64,000 bases of DNA. Source: Luidia sarsii (Eukaryota; Echinodermata; Asteroidea; Paxillosida; Luidiidae). The notes under the pieces were generated by a model. That model was not told the DNA's origin and searched no databases. It saw only the letters and a list, made by a program, of their open reading frames with translations. Positions 12,400 to 25,400 of the stretch are shown piece after piece (the stretch's first letter is position 1; every line of letters begins with the position of its first letter). The DNA lies in assembly GCA_949987565.1 (NCBI GenBank), contig OX465103.1, positions 10,181,149 to 10,245,148 of the forward strand, read 5' to 3'. Position numbers and translations under genes: made by a program.

Positions 12400-15060
12400 A
12401 CATACAGAACACTTCCTCGTGTATCAAATTTGCAATGTGCAGGTTTCCTTACCTATTGACATTTTTACACCTAGTCATTTTCAGGTCGTTTCCCTGAAAT
12501 TTGAGCTGAATAAATCAAAGGTGATGTCAAAAAATTTGCAGACAGGTTTATGCTATTTCACACAAACTGACAGCTGGCATGCAGGCAGGCAGACTCCAAG
12601 TTTATGTTCTCTCGTCCTGTCAGTCTGTAGTTGCCATCAATCATAGTGCATGGATCGCGCAGAGGTGCACCCATCCCAATACAGCCATGCACTTGTCAAC
12701 CTCCTCTCCCCAGCCCAAGCCCAACCTCAAAACAAGTCCCTTAGACCTCCTCCAGTCCTCCACTAACCAGAGGGTCAGAAATGTGAACCATCCGCCCACT
12801 TGCTGGTGGGTGGCAATCTCTCTGATTGATCTAGTGGAGAAAATACAGTCCTGTTTTTGTAGGGCAAGCCAAGTGCAGAAGACTGGATCTTAAGAACTGG
12901 AGCTATACTAGACTAGCTGTACAGACCAGTTCGGTGGAAGCAGGCATAGGTTTAACATTACCACATGAGATTTCCCAGGTGGAGGGTTGTCACAACAAGG
13001 TATATCAATTTTTGGGGGGTTGTTTTGGCACTGGTGCTTGCAGTTTCCACTCGATGGCATTTTTGCCACCTGTTTTCTAGGTGGCACTACAATCCAAGTG
13101 ATAAGATGAGAACTATGAAGAGGGAAGGGAGAACATGTACTTTAACATGCAAGACTTGTACTATGTAGTCAACTGGCAATTGGTGTAAGGAGACATGAGT
13201 GCTGGAATGGTGGGTCCCAACTCACATGCAGTTTTAAATGTACCGGTATCTGACCTATCTCTAACATGTCCAAGTAAAGGAGGACTAATTGCTTGTACTG
13301 TTTGCTTCACTGGCCATCGAGGCCACCAGAGCAAATGGCCCACTGGCCCAAGGCCTAAATGGTTCATTTAGTCGCCTGGATGTTTGAGAGCTACATGTAC
13401 AAGCTAAAGCCTGATGAGTTTAATGAGTTGGTTGAAATGCCAGCTGGGCTACTGTACATTATAGTGAATGTACAGTAAGTGAGTAACTCAGTACTTTTAT
13501 GTGGCATGACACCACTCTTAGTGGCCACTGGCTGGTGGGGTAGTATAATCTACAGTAAGTTGAGAAACTGATACCCAAATGCATTCATTTCTGGATTGCA
13601 ATATAATGAGCACTCTCCATACATTTTACTTACTGTACCGTACTACATTTATTACCCCATGCATCATGAAAGACTGCATACACTACCGGTAGCTGCACAT
13701 TGAATAGTTTGACTCCAAATACCCTTACACTCCCTGGTAGTCCATTGACCCTCTGTGTAGGTCAATAGTATCCATACAACAAAATCCTTGCAAATCTTCT
13801 CAGTAGCTGTTGCACCAGGATAGAATGCAGTGAACAGTACTGTACATATACCACTAAGTACACAATGTACCAGGGTACAAGTGCTCACTAAGGCCAGGAA
13901 GCAGTACTTCACAAACTTCAATCTTGCAAAGTGCTGAATTGGATATTATTCTAATAAAATGCAATGTACAAAGGGATCATGTGTCCACTTTTCAAGCATT
14001 GCACAAATTTCACAGGATATAATCTTACATAAATGCGCCTTTGGTGTCAGGCGATACAATATGAATTGAACTACACTTTACTACCAACTACCAAGCTTAA
14101 AAAAGACTGCATACTGCATAGTGCATTCATGTACATGATGATGTACGTGTACATGTTCTACATTTGTAACTTCAACAAAGCATCCAAATGTAACGTTAAC
14201 ATTAAAATTGTTTCCTGTGCATGGATTTGTAAATGTTTGTTCAAAAATTTACCACACCGCAAAAAATAGGAAATACACAAACCTAATGAATGAACATGTA
14301 CATTAACATCTTAAAAAAACACAAGACATTGCAAACTGCTCGCTGATGAGAATGACCAGGAATATGTATAACATGTAATTCTGAACAAAGTGAGACAGCT
14401 TGACATTTCAATCCTAGTGGGACCTGACCAGTACTCACAAGTACATGTCTCCTTGCAGGCTGGCCTCTCTCTCAAAAAAACCCAGTCCCACAAGGATCTA
14501 AAGGAGTAAAGATCAGGCCAAGGAACCTAAAAGATTTACACAATTTCTGTCTTCCCCCCTTGAACTTCCATCCCGCTCTCACTCCTCCAAAGCATCTTCT
14601 TTTTCAATCCACTTTTTTCTTTCTTCAATCCAGAATCCAGATGCCTTTACACTTAGTACGAATTACATGTGCTGTACATGGACATACAATACATCTCAGA
14701 TTCAGATTCTTCTCAGCCACAAATGCAAGGCCATGAGGCAGTGGATTTCCTCCAGGGATATCCACTCAGTGAATGTACTGTGCATCTTAAGTGGGGCAAA
14801 GCTGGCCCCGGGACCCTACAGAATCTACAGTAATTTAATTCACGGGGAAAAGGCCAACAAAAGTTTTTTCAAAGGCAGGACAGTTGGGGAGGGGAGGGGG
14901 GAGGGTGAAGTGGAGGAAAAAAAATGTATCGCGATTGCTGGAAGGGAAAGATCAATGCTAAATGGATTAAAGTAGAATATGCCAAGCTGGTCCAGACGAG
15001 GTCATATCATGATTCACGAATCAGTCATTCACATTCTGTGGCACATGACTACTACAATGT
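12400..15060. other. No gene supported
   Basis: Unique-looking DNA with occasional TACATGTA. A purine run (GGGGAGGGGAGGGGGGAGGG) lies near 14885. Nothing else was recognised. Confidence 0.55.
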
Positions 15061-15183
15061 ACGTATACGTGTACAGTACATGTACACTGTACAAATACAG
15101 TGTATGTATTGTACAACATGCATGTATATGTACTAATGACATACAATACATGTAAGGAAAAGTACGTGCAAATCTGCAAAAAT

Positions 15184-15383
15184 NNNNNNNNNNNNNNNNN
15201 NNNNNNNNNNNNNNNNNNNNNNNNNNNNNNNNNNNNNNNNNNNNNNNNNNNNNNNNNNNNNNNNNNNNNNNNNNNNNNNNNNNNNNNNNNNNNNNNNNNN
15301 NNNNNNNNNNNNNNNNNNNNNNNNNNNNNNNNNNNNNNNNNNNNNNNNNNNNNNNNNNNNNNNNNNNNNNNNNNNNNNNNNNN
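15184..15383. other. Assembly gap, 200 N
   Basis: Exactly 200 N. The left flank is TACATGTA-rich, so a repeat probably stopped the assembly. The true length is unknown. Confidence 0.99.
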
Positions 15384-16870
15384 CTAGATCTGCTCTCTAG
15401 CTACACTCACGTATAGTACGCCCATGGTACATCTGGCATGGAGGGTCGGAAATAAACTAGACGGGTGGATCTCAAAAATTAGGTACTTAATCAATACATA
15501 CCTGTACATGCAGTGATGCACATGTACCAGTACTTCATAGGGAAAAAAAGTCGACGAAGGGGTCTATCCTAATTTTCTAAAAAATCCTACTCAAAGTGAC
15601 AAATACTGGGAAAGGTACAATATCATAGATGTACAAATTTCCATTTATATGTTATGTACCTGTACACGTAATCAAATAAAAAAATAATAACCTGATCCAT
15701 GAAGGGAAGAGGAAAGGTTTGAAAGAAAAAAAGTATGTACACAATAAAAAGTAAGTTTGGTGGTCTGACTTTTCCCTAGCAGAGTTTGAAAGTTCCAATT
15801 ACTCAATAAAGGTCTCTATTACATGTACTTATTACAGACAAGTTACAACAATTTTGAGATTGTCTTTCAGGGTCAGTAAGCAGTTTGCAACAGGGGCATT
15901 ACCAGTACTCCAAGTCTGTCCTTCTGTGATGCAAAACAAACCAGATTGGGATAAGATAAAGGGAGGAAATAGCTGATTACTCAATCCTGAAGCCACAATC
16001 TGCCCGCTGTCTATTAGATTTGTCAATTTGCCTCATTTGACCTTGGCCACTTGTCTGGGGTAACAACACAGGCATGGTTTGAACCACCCACATCAGGTTC
16101 CCACGGTCTGCTAGGCTAGCTGGCTGTGGTATGCCACAGGGGACTCACTATGGTCCATAGATGGCAGAACTTTGCACTCCAGTGGTTGACCTCAGACCCA
16201 CTTGCTCATTCAGCAGCATTGCAGGCACATGTTCGACAGAGCTTGTACACAGATGATTGAGTTGACTATCAAGATCGCTGGACATAAACACTGTCTGTGA
16301 ACCTCGATGCTTTATCAAGACTGGCCAATAAATTTGTTCAAATATCAATTACATTGTAAAACTGTTTGCCCAACACTTGTTGATCAGGTTTTATATAGAA
16401 CTGTTGGGATGCTGCCTTTGAGAAAGTTCCTGCTTGGATTGAAACATCAGGCCTTCTTATTCTTAATCAATGAATTTTTCAGAAATGCTAGGAGTTAGTG
16501 AGTGATTCAGTCTAGCAAAATCTACCGTAACAGTTGGCCCTTTGTTAACCTGCAAAATTTCAACCAACTCTGGTCAAAATGGTGGTTTACAACTAAATTA
16601 CCGGTAGGCCTACCCATTGTTTTTTTACGGTGTATAAATTGGTGAGCAAAATTTAGGTTAGAAGTTACACACATGTATTTAACTACATTCACATTATCAC
16701 ATGTATGTACAATTGTACATGTAACTCACAAAATACTGGGTGTCCCTGACCAAATATTCGCCAGAATATTTTTTTTCAGTTATTTTGCTCTGAAAAAGAA
16801 AGCATGTAGTTGAACTTTCCTCTCAGACAAGGTCACTTGTTGCCTGGAGAGGGCACCTAATTTTGCCAAC
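15384..16870. other. No gene supported
   Basis: Holds MITE fragments and a 66-codon minus-strand frame (16148-16348) followed by a GTGAGT at its 3' end. The frame is suggestive of an exon but has no partner exon. Confidence 0.5.
15865..15895. mobile_element. MITE end fragment
   Basis: Only the outer end (GTCAGTAAGCAGTTTGCAAC) of the palindromic family is seen here. Confidence 0.45.
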
Positions 16871-16874
16871 TCTA

Positions 16875-17312
16875 GGGCCGTTTCCACCACACCAAATAAA
16901 TGTGATTCTTTGGATCGCAATTTGAATCGTGATTCAAACTCCACTTTTTTTGCATGTATGGACACAATAAACACGATTATTAGTGGGATTTGAATCGCGA
17001 TTCGGACTCCACTAAGAGTGAGACTTTTTCAAATAGTCGTGTTTAATTGCAACGCGGTGTGTGTGGGAACATTCCACTGAATCGCACCGTTTAAAAAAAA
17101 AATCCCACAATGCACCGCTCATGCTCTGATTGACAGAAAGTGCCCTGCTTGTTATAAATACGACTCCCAGCATGGGCCACACTCAAGGACACACCCATCA
17201 TTTGACCACAACTGCTAACCGCAATCGGCTCGCAATCTTTTGCAACGCAAAGTGGACACGACAAAAAAAACACCCATTCAAATCGCGATTATTTTTGTAG
17301 TGGGAATGGTCT
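16875..17312 (-). mobile_element. Non-autonomous inverted-repeat element, copy 2
   Basis: About 438 bp in inverse orientation to 5339-5756, with matching blocks: AATCCCACAATGCA (17099), CACGATTAT..GTGGGATTTGAATCG (16972-16998) and ends GGGCCGTTTCCAC and GTGGGAATGGTC. The two full copies define the element limits. Confidence 0.65.
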
Positions 17313-17589
17313 TTCTGAAGTCTTGCCGGCCTGAGAAAAATCACACTTTGTCTTTTGAAAGACTCTGGGCAAAGTGTCTGTGCCCAAACCTGAATCATTG
17401 GATGAACTGTTGCCTTCCTGAATGCTCAAAAAGAAACCAAAAGTTCAGAATGACGTGCTCAAGGCATGATCCCGGAAGCTATTACAGTATCAATTATCAA
17501 CCAATACCGGTAACTATCTCTATTCTCCACACATTTACAATGCAATTGACAAGTTTCAGTATCAATGGTACGAGCTTTTCAAAACTTCT

Positions 17590-18056
17590 CCCAACAGAAA
17601 AAAAAATTGCAGTGGATAGTGATTGAAATTTTTTTTTTTCCACGTGAATCCATACATGAAAGTGAACAGCGATTCAAAAACCAGAACTGCACATGGTCAG
17701 AACTGCACATGCCTAAAATGTGACCCAAGAGTTGAAAGTGCGTACATGAGCTGGCTGAGTGCTTATAAGCCTTGTTGCACGCTATCATGCGTCAATAATC
17801 ATACTATCGTGCTGTTGTGGATGTTTATCTACGCACATGGAATTGTGGGATGTAACTTTTCTATTTTCTATCTTTGACAGCGTCCACACACAGTACCCAG
17901 CACACTGCTTCAAAAAAATCGCAAGTAGAACTGCGATTTGGATCGCGATTTGAATTGTGAGCTTTTTGTGTACACACACAAAATAACATTTATTTTTGAA
18001 TCGCGCTTCAAAGATAGAAAAGTGAATCGTGCTGTTTCATTCTAGTGGGAACGCAG
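17590..18056 (+). mobile_element. Probable third, diverged copy of the same element
   Basis: It shares AATTGTGGGAT (17841), GCGATTTGGATCGCGATTTG (17932-17951) and GTGTACACACA, and ends TAGTGGGAACGC. The left limit is uncertain and the sequence is more diverged. Confidence 0.4.
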
Positions 18057-18237
18057 CTAATAACTATTCAAATTCAAAAGTATTTTTTCGGCAGCACAGC
18101 ATAGCCTTCCAAGATAATAATACTAATATAGAGGACAGATCTGATTGCAGAAGTCAGATAGCTGCAAGGTTATTTAAGGGAAGACATTCATTTATGGAAA
18201 ACACCAAACATTTTCAAAAACAAAATCTTATTTAAAA

Positions 18238-18302
18238 ATGACAACCTCTGGTTTTGTGTACCAGCACACTCACCATCTGAGCTATCCAGCACTTATGGTG
18301 GC
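18238..18302 (-). mobile_element. tRNA-derived SINE-like fragment
   Basis: Minus strand GCTGGATAGCTCAGATGGTG and the ACACAAAACCAGAGG string shared with 11384-11480. The B-box side is truncated. Confidence 0.5.
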
Positions 18303-19150
18303 CTTCCCAAAATTATAGTCAACAAAATACTAGAACTAGTCAGTAGTCTTTGCCAGGGTCAACTGTAAATTTAGCCTACCCAAACTGGGAACCGTTTACT
18401 CGAAATGGCTCAGAATGGACATTCCAATCCCTAAAAAACCAGGGTGTGGCAGCGTGGCTGGTAAGATTAAAGAATCATCATGAGTTATAAACGAAAGTAT
18501 TCTAGTATAAAGTCGTACCAGGTGATTCTAATAATAGATCACTAAAAGTTCATCAAAGAAATTTGGCTGAATTTGTATCTCCAGGAACTTACAAGGAGTT
18601 CAGTTGTACATGTATATATACACTCTACAGGTGCACATGTGCACCTGTATTTAAACATACTTTGTAAATTGTACACATTATGGGGAGTGTCTTCTCTACA
18701 TAACATTGGTTGTGTACATCTAAACCAAATTGTAAACACTACGTAACACAGTGTCATAAAGTATAGACAAGTTACTCAGTAATTGTCAGTTGCGGCATGG
18801 GATAAGGAAGGCACACAGAGTTGTTGTTGTAAATGGGTATCAAAATTATTTCAAAAAGAGTTTCCAGACGTCTGGAGTCTGGACCAACTGGCCCACTGTA
18901 CTGAACGTGTACTTACTACACTTACAATACAATTACAAGTAGAAGTACATGTACAGAACAAGTACTACAACTAAAACCTGCCAAATTTATTTGATCATAG
19001 AGCAAGGTATGTGTTGGCCAATGTTGGCCCAAGAAACTAAAAATTAGAGCAAACTTTTTACTGTTTCCATGGTTTCACTGTGCCAAACCAAATTACTTAC
19101 TGCATACGCCCTTGCATTACGAAATCATTTCAGCAGAGAAAAACTGACTC
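18300..19150. other. No gene supported
   Basis: SINE remnants on the left, then unique AT-rich DNA with a few TACATGTA sites. Confidence 0.5.
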
Positions 19151-19520
19151 ACCGTTACACGAATACCACCCTTCACCGTTTATCTCACAGCGCATCGGGC
19201 AAATTCCTCCACACTTCACTGACAGGAAAGTCGACGAAATTGCCACAAAATCTCACACTGGGTGGCAGGAGTCACCCCTCACTACCCGGTCACAGCGAGA
19301 ATCTTGAAGAATTTGTCGTCCGGCACAGCTTGTGGGGTACAGGGGGGTGGTGAAATTGTATCTTAGGGCACGACGGAGATAACATTCCTGGGACTTTTAA
19401 GACTTGAGTGCGGGGAAAGTCAGACGTTAACGTGACTCGTACATTTGTCATCGGAGCGCTGGACTTCCCCGTTCACAACGCTCCCTTGAAAAGTTTGACA
19501 GGGTTACTTCAATAGCGCCC
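19150..19520 (-). other. CpG-richer patch, possible 5' exon of a minus-strand gene
   Basis: This is the only GC-rich, CpG-containing stretch in the left third. On the minus strand it ends in a consensus donor (GTAACG then GTGAGTCAG, intron from 19154 downward). Several short frames overlap and none is recognisable. It could be a non-coding first exon with its gene to the left. Confidence 0.25.
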
Positions 19521-19584
19521 TCTTGCGTCAGACGATGTACAACGACCTGTTGCTTTTTCCTACACTTTTTTTTTCTCAAAAGTT

Positions 19585-19635
19585 TAGAGGGCCTGACGTT
19601 TCGATCCCAGCAGGACCTTTCTCAAAGTGACAAAG
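19585..19635. mobile_element. MITE half-arm
   Basis: One arm (GGGCCTGACGTTTCGATCC, AGCAGGACCTTTCTC) without the opposing arm. Confidence 0.55.
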
Positions 19636-19937
19636 ACATACTATAGACATTTTTTTTAATTTTTTCATTTTTTTTCTAGATCGTCCAAAACAAGGCTGAA
19701 AAGCCACTCAATGTGATTAAGGTCTAGAGAAAAAAGAAGGATAGAGAGGGACCCAGGAAGACCAAAGATAGAAATGCTAGTGATTTGTTTTTAAGCTAAA
19801 TTTTGTTTTTGAATGATCATTAGTGGCTCTCTGCTACAAATAATTGATGTTCTAGAAGTCAGTTTGAATAATTGATGATGTAAAATTAGATGTGATAAAA
19901 AAGAAAAAAAATGGCTGGGATCTTTTAAACAAATTTA

Positions 19938-20115
19938 AAAATGGCAAAGAAAACTTTGCGCAGGGATTTAAAACCGAGACCTCTGGTCAACGGACTTGCT
20001 AGGATTCAGATGAAAACAAACAATTGTTGGACATCAGTAGTTCGATTTGTTCAAAGGTTCCCAGTCGCACCGAAAGCAGAGGTCTCGGGTTCGAGTCCCA
20101 GTCCAGTCAAAGGTT
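19938..20115. mobile_element. Pair of tRNA-like SINE remnants in opposite orientation
   Basis: On the minus strand, 19938-19985 holds the B-box side (CAGAGGTCTCGGTTTTAAAT). On the plus strand, 20075-20110 holds CAGAGGTCTCGGGTTCGAGT, an exact B-box (GGTTCGAGTCC). Confidence 0.55.
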
Positions 20116-20119
20116 ACTT

Positions 20120-21490
20120 TTCCATTTTTTAAAATATTGAATAAATTTTAAACCGTTAAATTCAGTGAAAGATAAATTTTATCTGACTTTTATTGAAACA
20201 ATTGCATGATGCATCCACTATGTGTGATCCCAATAATTATCGCTGCAGCCAGGTTTGCAATAATAGTTGTTTGTATCTGAATGACAGCGGGGGTGTGATC
20301 CCTGGAGACATACAGTACTTCGCGGCAAATTCGGCTGTAAATTTAATGCAATATTTTGCGGCCTTCCGATCTAGTACATGAATACGATGTGTGTGATAAT
20401 TGAACTAACTCGAAGTGTTACGTAAAATGTTTAAAACAGCACAATCACTTCATGAGAAAAATCGTCCTAAAATTCCTTGCCCGATCAGTTTCAATTAACT
20501 TTTCTCATAGGCCCTGTGCCTTTAAGAGAGGTCCGGCTAGGATAATAATGACACCAGTATGAAAGCTGGCTTGCAGCCTAGCCTGTGTGTGAAATTATAC
20601 TTATTTCTGTTTCCGTGTGTGGCAAGAGAAACTTGCACTCATCTCCCGCCGATAAACTGGCTTCGTCTCCGGCTCCAACTTCTTCCCTGTTCATGGACAA
20701 AACCTGATGTTATTTTGCGTCGAGGAGAATGTAATTAATTGATGGTTTGCCCTGCTCGACGTGATAAACACCGAGTGCTCACAGTGCTTTGGCCGATGCC
20801 TGATGAACAAAAAAATAGGCAGCTCGGGCGGGATTCGAAGTCTTACTTACTTAGGCAGAAATCTTAACCATTTTGCTAATTGACCACGAGCTGGTCGAGA
20901 TCGTGTGGCGGATTCGATTTATAGTATAGCGGCGGGTACCACGTTGGCATCCTAGATATAACGCGATGGTTGCGTCGATGAGAATGTAAATCAATGGGGG
21001 TATGCCTTGCCCTCGCCTTGCTCGACAAACGCTTAAAATACAGGGTGGTTTTCTTTGTTGAAGCTGAAGCACGGGGTCCCTTTTTCAAAACAGAGTGGGG
21101 ATAAGATATAAACATTTGCCTGGTGGAAGTACAAGATGAGAGACACCTTCATTGGGGTTCCGGTTCAGAGCCACACTCCATCTGACTAGCTGGGTTTTGG
21201 GAAAGGCATTGACCTGCATGATTTTCACATATCACGGCGTCGACAACTGAAAAGGATCATACATCCATAACATAAATGACATGTTTTTGTTGCTGACCCG
21301 GAAGTTGTTGTTCCAGTGGGAAATTCCTGCTTTCATTTCATCAGACCATTATTGGCATACGTTCAATCAGGAAGCGCTGTGTTAAAACGATTTTTGTAAA
21401 ACGGCAACAGAGTAGTACCCTCATTCCACATCATTGCTAGTTTACCGATAACCTACAAACTCCTCGAGCCACAATTACTGTTTGATATCA
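20120..21490. other. Intergenic region upstream of the plexin-like gene
   Basis: Contains the tRNA-like segment at 20825-20895 and a MITE half-arm near 20515-20545. The promoter of the plexin-like gene probably lies at the right end, but no TATA box is evident. Confidence 0.5.
20825..20895 (-). mobile_element. tRNA-like segment of a different type
   Basis: Minus strand: TGGTCAATTAGCAAAATGGT followed by CTTCGAATCCCGCCCGAGC. A- and B-box-like blocks are present, but a complete cloverleaf is not convincing. Confidence 0.35.
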
Positions 21491-21570
21491 TTCGTGGACA
21501 ATATTTGCCATTAGAAACGTTGTTTGTGTTGGTGCGGTCAGATCGGCTTTGCTGTCGTCTTACTCATTTG
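21490..21570 (+). other. Probable 5' UTR exon of the plexin-like gene
   Basis: A strong splice donor (TTTG followed by GTAAGTCG) sits at 21571. A matching acceptor, a pyrimidine-rich tract ending in TATCAG, is at 22317-22318, so the first coding exon probably begins at 22319 with 86 nt of UTR before the ATG. The upstream limit (the transcription start) is not visible and 21490 is nominal. The inferred intron, 21571-22318, contains the GGCAG minisatellite. Confidence 0.45.
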
Positions 21571-21632
21571 GTAAGTCGCTTAAAAATTACCATCGTAAAC
21601 AAATACAAACGACGTCGTTCTATAATATAGTT

Positions 21633-21945
21633 TGTGAGGGGAGGGATAGAGGCAGAGAGGCAGGCAGGAATACAGGGAAGCAGGAAGGCAGCAAGGCAGG
21701 GAGGCAGGGAATTAAGGCAGCGAGACAGGGAGGCAGGGAGGCAGGAGGCAGGGAGGCACTGGCAGGAGGCAGTGATGCAGACGAGAGGCAGAGAGGCAGA
21801 GAGACAAAGAGGCAGAGAGGCTGAGAGGCAGTGAGGCAGGCTGGGAGGGATGCAGGGATGCAGGGAGGCAGGGAGACAGGGAGGCAGGGAAGGAGGTAGG
21901 GGTCAGGCAGGCAGGCAGGAATGCAGCAAAGGAGGCAGGAACAAA
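21633..21945 (+). repeat. GGCAG-rich minisatellite in the 5' UTR intron
   Basis: About 310 bp of imperfect GAGGCAGG-type units (AGGCAGGG, AGAGGCAG). It leaves both strands open but encodes nothing recognisable. It lies between the presumed 5' UTR exon and the first coding exon of the plexin-like gene. Confidence 0.9.
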
Positions 21946-22404
21946 ATACACTAGACGTATTTGTTTTAGTAACCTATCGCACTAGCAGCTTCTCATCTCA
22001 AACTGAATGTACAAAATTTGACTGGGTGTGGTGATACCTGCCTAACGTGCGGTACATAATACAATAGTGTCTTTGTGATTGGGCCAGTAAGTATGAACCC
22101 TTGCCATTCACAAGCCCAAGGATAGGATGACATAATTATGATCTTGAATGTTGACATAATCAGGGTTATGTGTTTTATGTGTTCAGTTCGTCTGCCATTT
22201 GATACTTGACTAGAAATCAGACAAGTCTTCATTATTGTCTGTTTGACTGGTGTATACTAAATGAATGATGGAACCAATATTGTCAAGTGTTTTTATTCTC
22301 TTATATTCCTGATATCAGGTTGGATTGGATGTAATGAAGACCTTGAAGTGCTCCATGCAATGATTGACTGAGTCAGGTTGCTGTATAAGTCTCCGAGACA
22401 CACC

Positions 22405-25400
22405 ATGGCTTCTTCCCTGCTGCAGTCTTCATCACAGCGCCATCCACTTCCATCCTTGAAGTCCATCAGTCTACTTCTTCTTCTGCTCCACCTAGTTGCC
22501 TTCCTCCAAGTCCACGCAATCACCTATGAGCGCTTTGATGGTGATAGTCAGGATGTCATACAACGCATGGTAACTGATGACTCAACAGGTAGCATCTATG
22601 TTGGCTCTGTGAACAGATTATATAAGTTATCCAGTAACTTGTCCGTGGAAGTGATGAAAGATGTTGGACCTGAGCAAGACAATCCTGCATGTCCATCACC
22701 ACCATTTGATTGTGAGGTGGAGAAAAGACAAACAGACAATGTAAACAAAGCATTAGTTATTGACAAGGAACGAGACCGTGTCATCTCATGTGGAAGTATT
22801 TTCCAAGGTGTTTGCAAGACGCTTGCCTTATCCGATCTGGCTGATGTAGAGGAGAGCAACGTTGAGGTGGTTACCAACACGGCGCAGGGTACCAATGTGG
22901 CATTCATTGCTCCTGGTACAACCGAGATAGGCAATGTGCTCTACACAGGTGCATCCCGTGGAAATTGGCTGAGATCCACACCCACAGTGGCCAAAAGACA
23001 CCTCCATAGTTCATCTAAATTATTCTCTTCCATTAGTTTTATATCAATTCCTGTGAATACTATTGACAGTAGTGCCCCAGGTGTTAACTTTGACATTGAC
23101 TACAAGTATGGTTTCTCCAGTGGGAAATTCAGCTACTTCATTGCAACTCAAGTGGAAGACTTCAAGTTGGGAGACTCACCCCTCTACACCAAGATTGTGC
23201 GATTATGTCATCAGGATGACTCTGCAGAATTAAATTCTTTCGTGGAAGTGCCTCTTGTATGTAAAGTGAATGACATCATCTACAATCTAGTACAGTCTGC
23301 CTATGTCTCTAAGGTGGGGTCTGATTTGCACGGCGATGATATCCAACCAGGAGAAGATGTCCTCTTTGTGACAGCAAACTCTTCATCTGACAGTGAGGAA
23401 TTGCAAGACAAATCAGCCATTTGCATGTACTCAGTCAGGACAATAAATGAAGGGTTTTTCAGGAGAATAGAGGAATGTGCTCAAGGAATTGCATCTACAG
23501 ATATAGACTGGTTAGGAACAACTACACCCTGTCAAGATATCCAAGAAAGTGTAAGTTTAAAGAAATTTTCAATGTTATCTGTTCAATTTTGGGGGGCAGA
23601 TATTTCAACATATCATTGCCACTATACCGGAAATTTATCTTTTTAAGTACAAATACATGTACACTTTGTTTATGGAAGTGACATGAAGATCAATAGGAAG
23701 AAAAGGTCCAATAAGTAGTTATTTCATTGTTAATAGCAAAGCAAAGATTTCCCAAGATATTTGGTAATTGAAAGAGGACTTCTCCATCTTATATATATAT
23801 TTGTATGTAAGCTGTTACGTACATACACGTTTAGATGTGAGGTCCGAAACGAGTCCTGTCAGATTAGCTCTTCATCAGATTTGCTCTTCATCAGATTTAA
23901 CAAAAAAAAGCCAAACTTATTGTTTAATTTTTTGTCTTTGACTTAGCTTGACACCCTGAATGCAACCGCTGATAGTTACTGTCACACAAGTGGTGTCAAT
24001 GCACCTCTTGGTGGGGTTGGGATGCCTATAGAGAAGCAGTCCATCTACACCAGTACTACACCCATCACGGCCATCATAGCAACACCTCACAATGAAGCAA
24101 CTGTGCTCCTTCTAGGAGATAACCAGGGAAACCTGAAGAAAGTAAGTCAGCTCTCTGTCATGTAGCAAGGATAGGAACAGTGGTGGGAGAAGGAGACAGA
24201 GAGTAGGGGGCTGAGAAGATGAAAAGCTGGCTGCCTGACATGAAGAAAACAGGGAAATGAGAAATGCAGAAACTAGCTGAGTTGTCCTGCTCCCAAGGCA
24301 GTAGTAAGGACATTTGAACAATTACATTTGGTTTTCTAAAGGTGGTGTCTAGACTTACATGTATTCGACCATACGTTGGTTTTATTCTTTAAGATAGAAA
24401 GTACAGCCTATCATGCACTGTAAGCTTTGGTATGATTTTATTCTCAGGGCATGCTGGTAGTCATGACAATCATTTCTACAAGTCTTGAATCCCAGTCAGA
24501 TTTGCCAGTTGTAAAGAGCCAGGATTCAATTGGGTTGTAACTTGTAATCAGATCTCAGCCTTATAATAACTTAAGTGTGCAGCAAGGAACGAATCTGAAT
24601 CTGGAGAATACATACATGTAAATGAGGGTTCTTCGTGTGCATTGTGAACAGTTTGCAGTGATGTCATGTATGTTTCATTCTGGAATTAATGTGGCTGTGC
24701 AGAGAGTCAGTATAACTTCTAATAGCCATATCCCTTCTTGAAAGAGATTAATGTATATGTTCATGGTGTTACTGCAGGCATTTCACATTGTGATTCTACC
24801 ATTCTTTAACATGTTCAAGTATGTTATATTGCTATAATTCCAGGGTTTTTTTTTTAAGTTCAAGCTTGATTACAGTTTTTCCATGTGCAAGACAAAGAGT
24901 GTTAATCCCATCCTTACAAAACTGTTATCAATGTTTCTAGTATGATTGATCTCGATTATGTACGTGTATTCTCTCTGTCCAGCTACATGTGAAGTCTCCA
25001 ACTCAAGCACAGTTGTATGAGGAGCTTTCTGTCACCAATGGCAGCCCAGTTCTACACAGTGGTCTCATGTTGGATGCTGACAAGCAGTATGTCTATGTCT
25101 TGACAGAAAGAAGTGTGAGTACATTGTAATCCTATATAGAATTTGTGTCATGATATTTTGTGCATCAATTGATGGTTGAGCTTTCATTTCAACTGATGTA
25201 ATGCAGTGGTTTGGTCTTATCAAAACAGTTAGCAAGACAGCAATTTTGATGTGAAAATAACTTTCTAATTGGAAATTGACAATTATATTCAGTGTCATAT
25301 GAATTGAATTGCGTATTTGATACCTGATGATAATTTTGTGTCAATGGTTTGTCGTTACCATGACCACAGATCAGCAAGGTTCACCTGGATACATGCAAGA

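Larger units (their letters stand above)
3300..15180. repeat. Dense TACATGTA / GTACATGTAC palindromic low-complexity zone
   Basis: The palindrome TACATGTA and its ACATGT core occur scores of times, singly and in short runs, with densest clusters at 3970-4110, 7425-7443, 9505-9555, 10070-10210, 10464-10628 and 11800-11885, plus 12290-12390 and 15060-15135. The many short frames rich in Met, Tyr, Cys, Thr and Val come from these runs. The motif becomes rare right of about 19 kb. Confidence 0.85.

Noticed and set aside
16148..16348. 66-codon minus-strand frame followed by GTGAGT
   Set aside because: Reads like an exon but stands alone. I could not link it to the CpG patch at 19150 or to any other exon.
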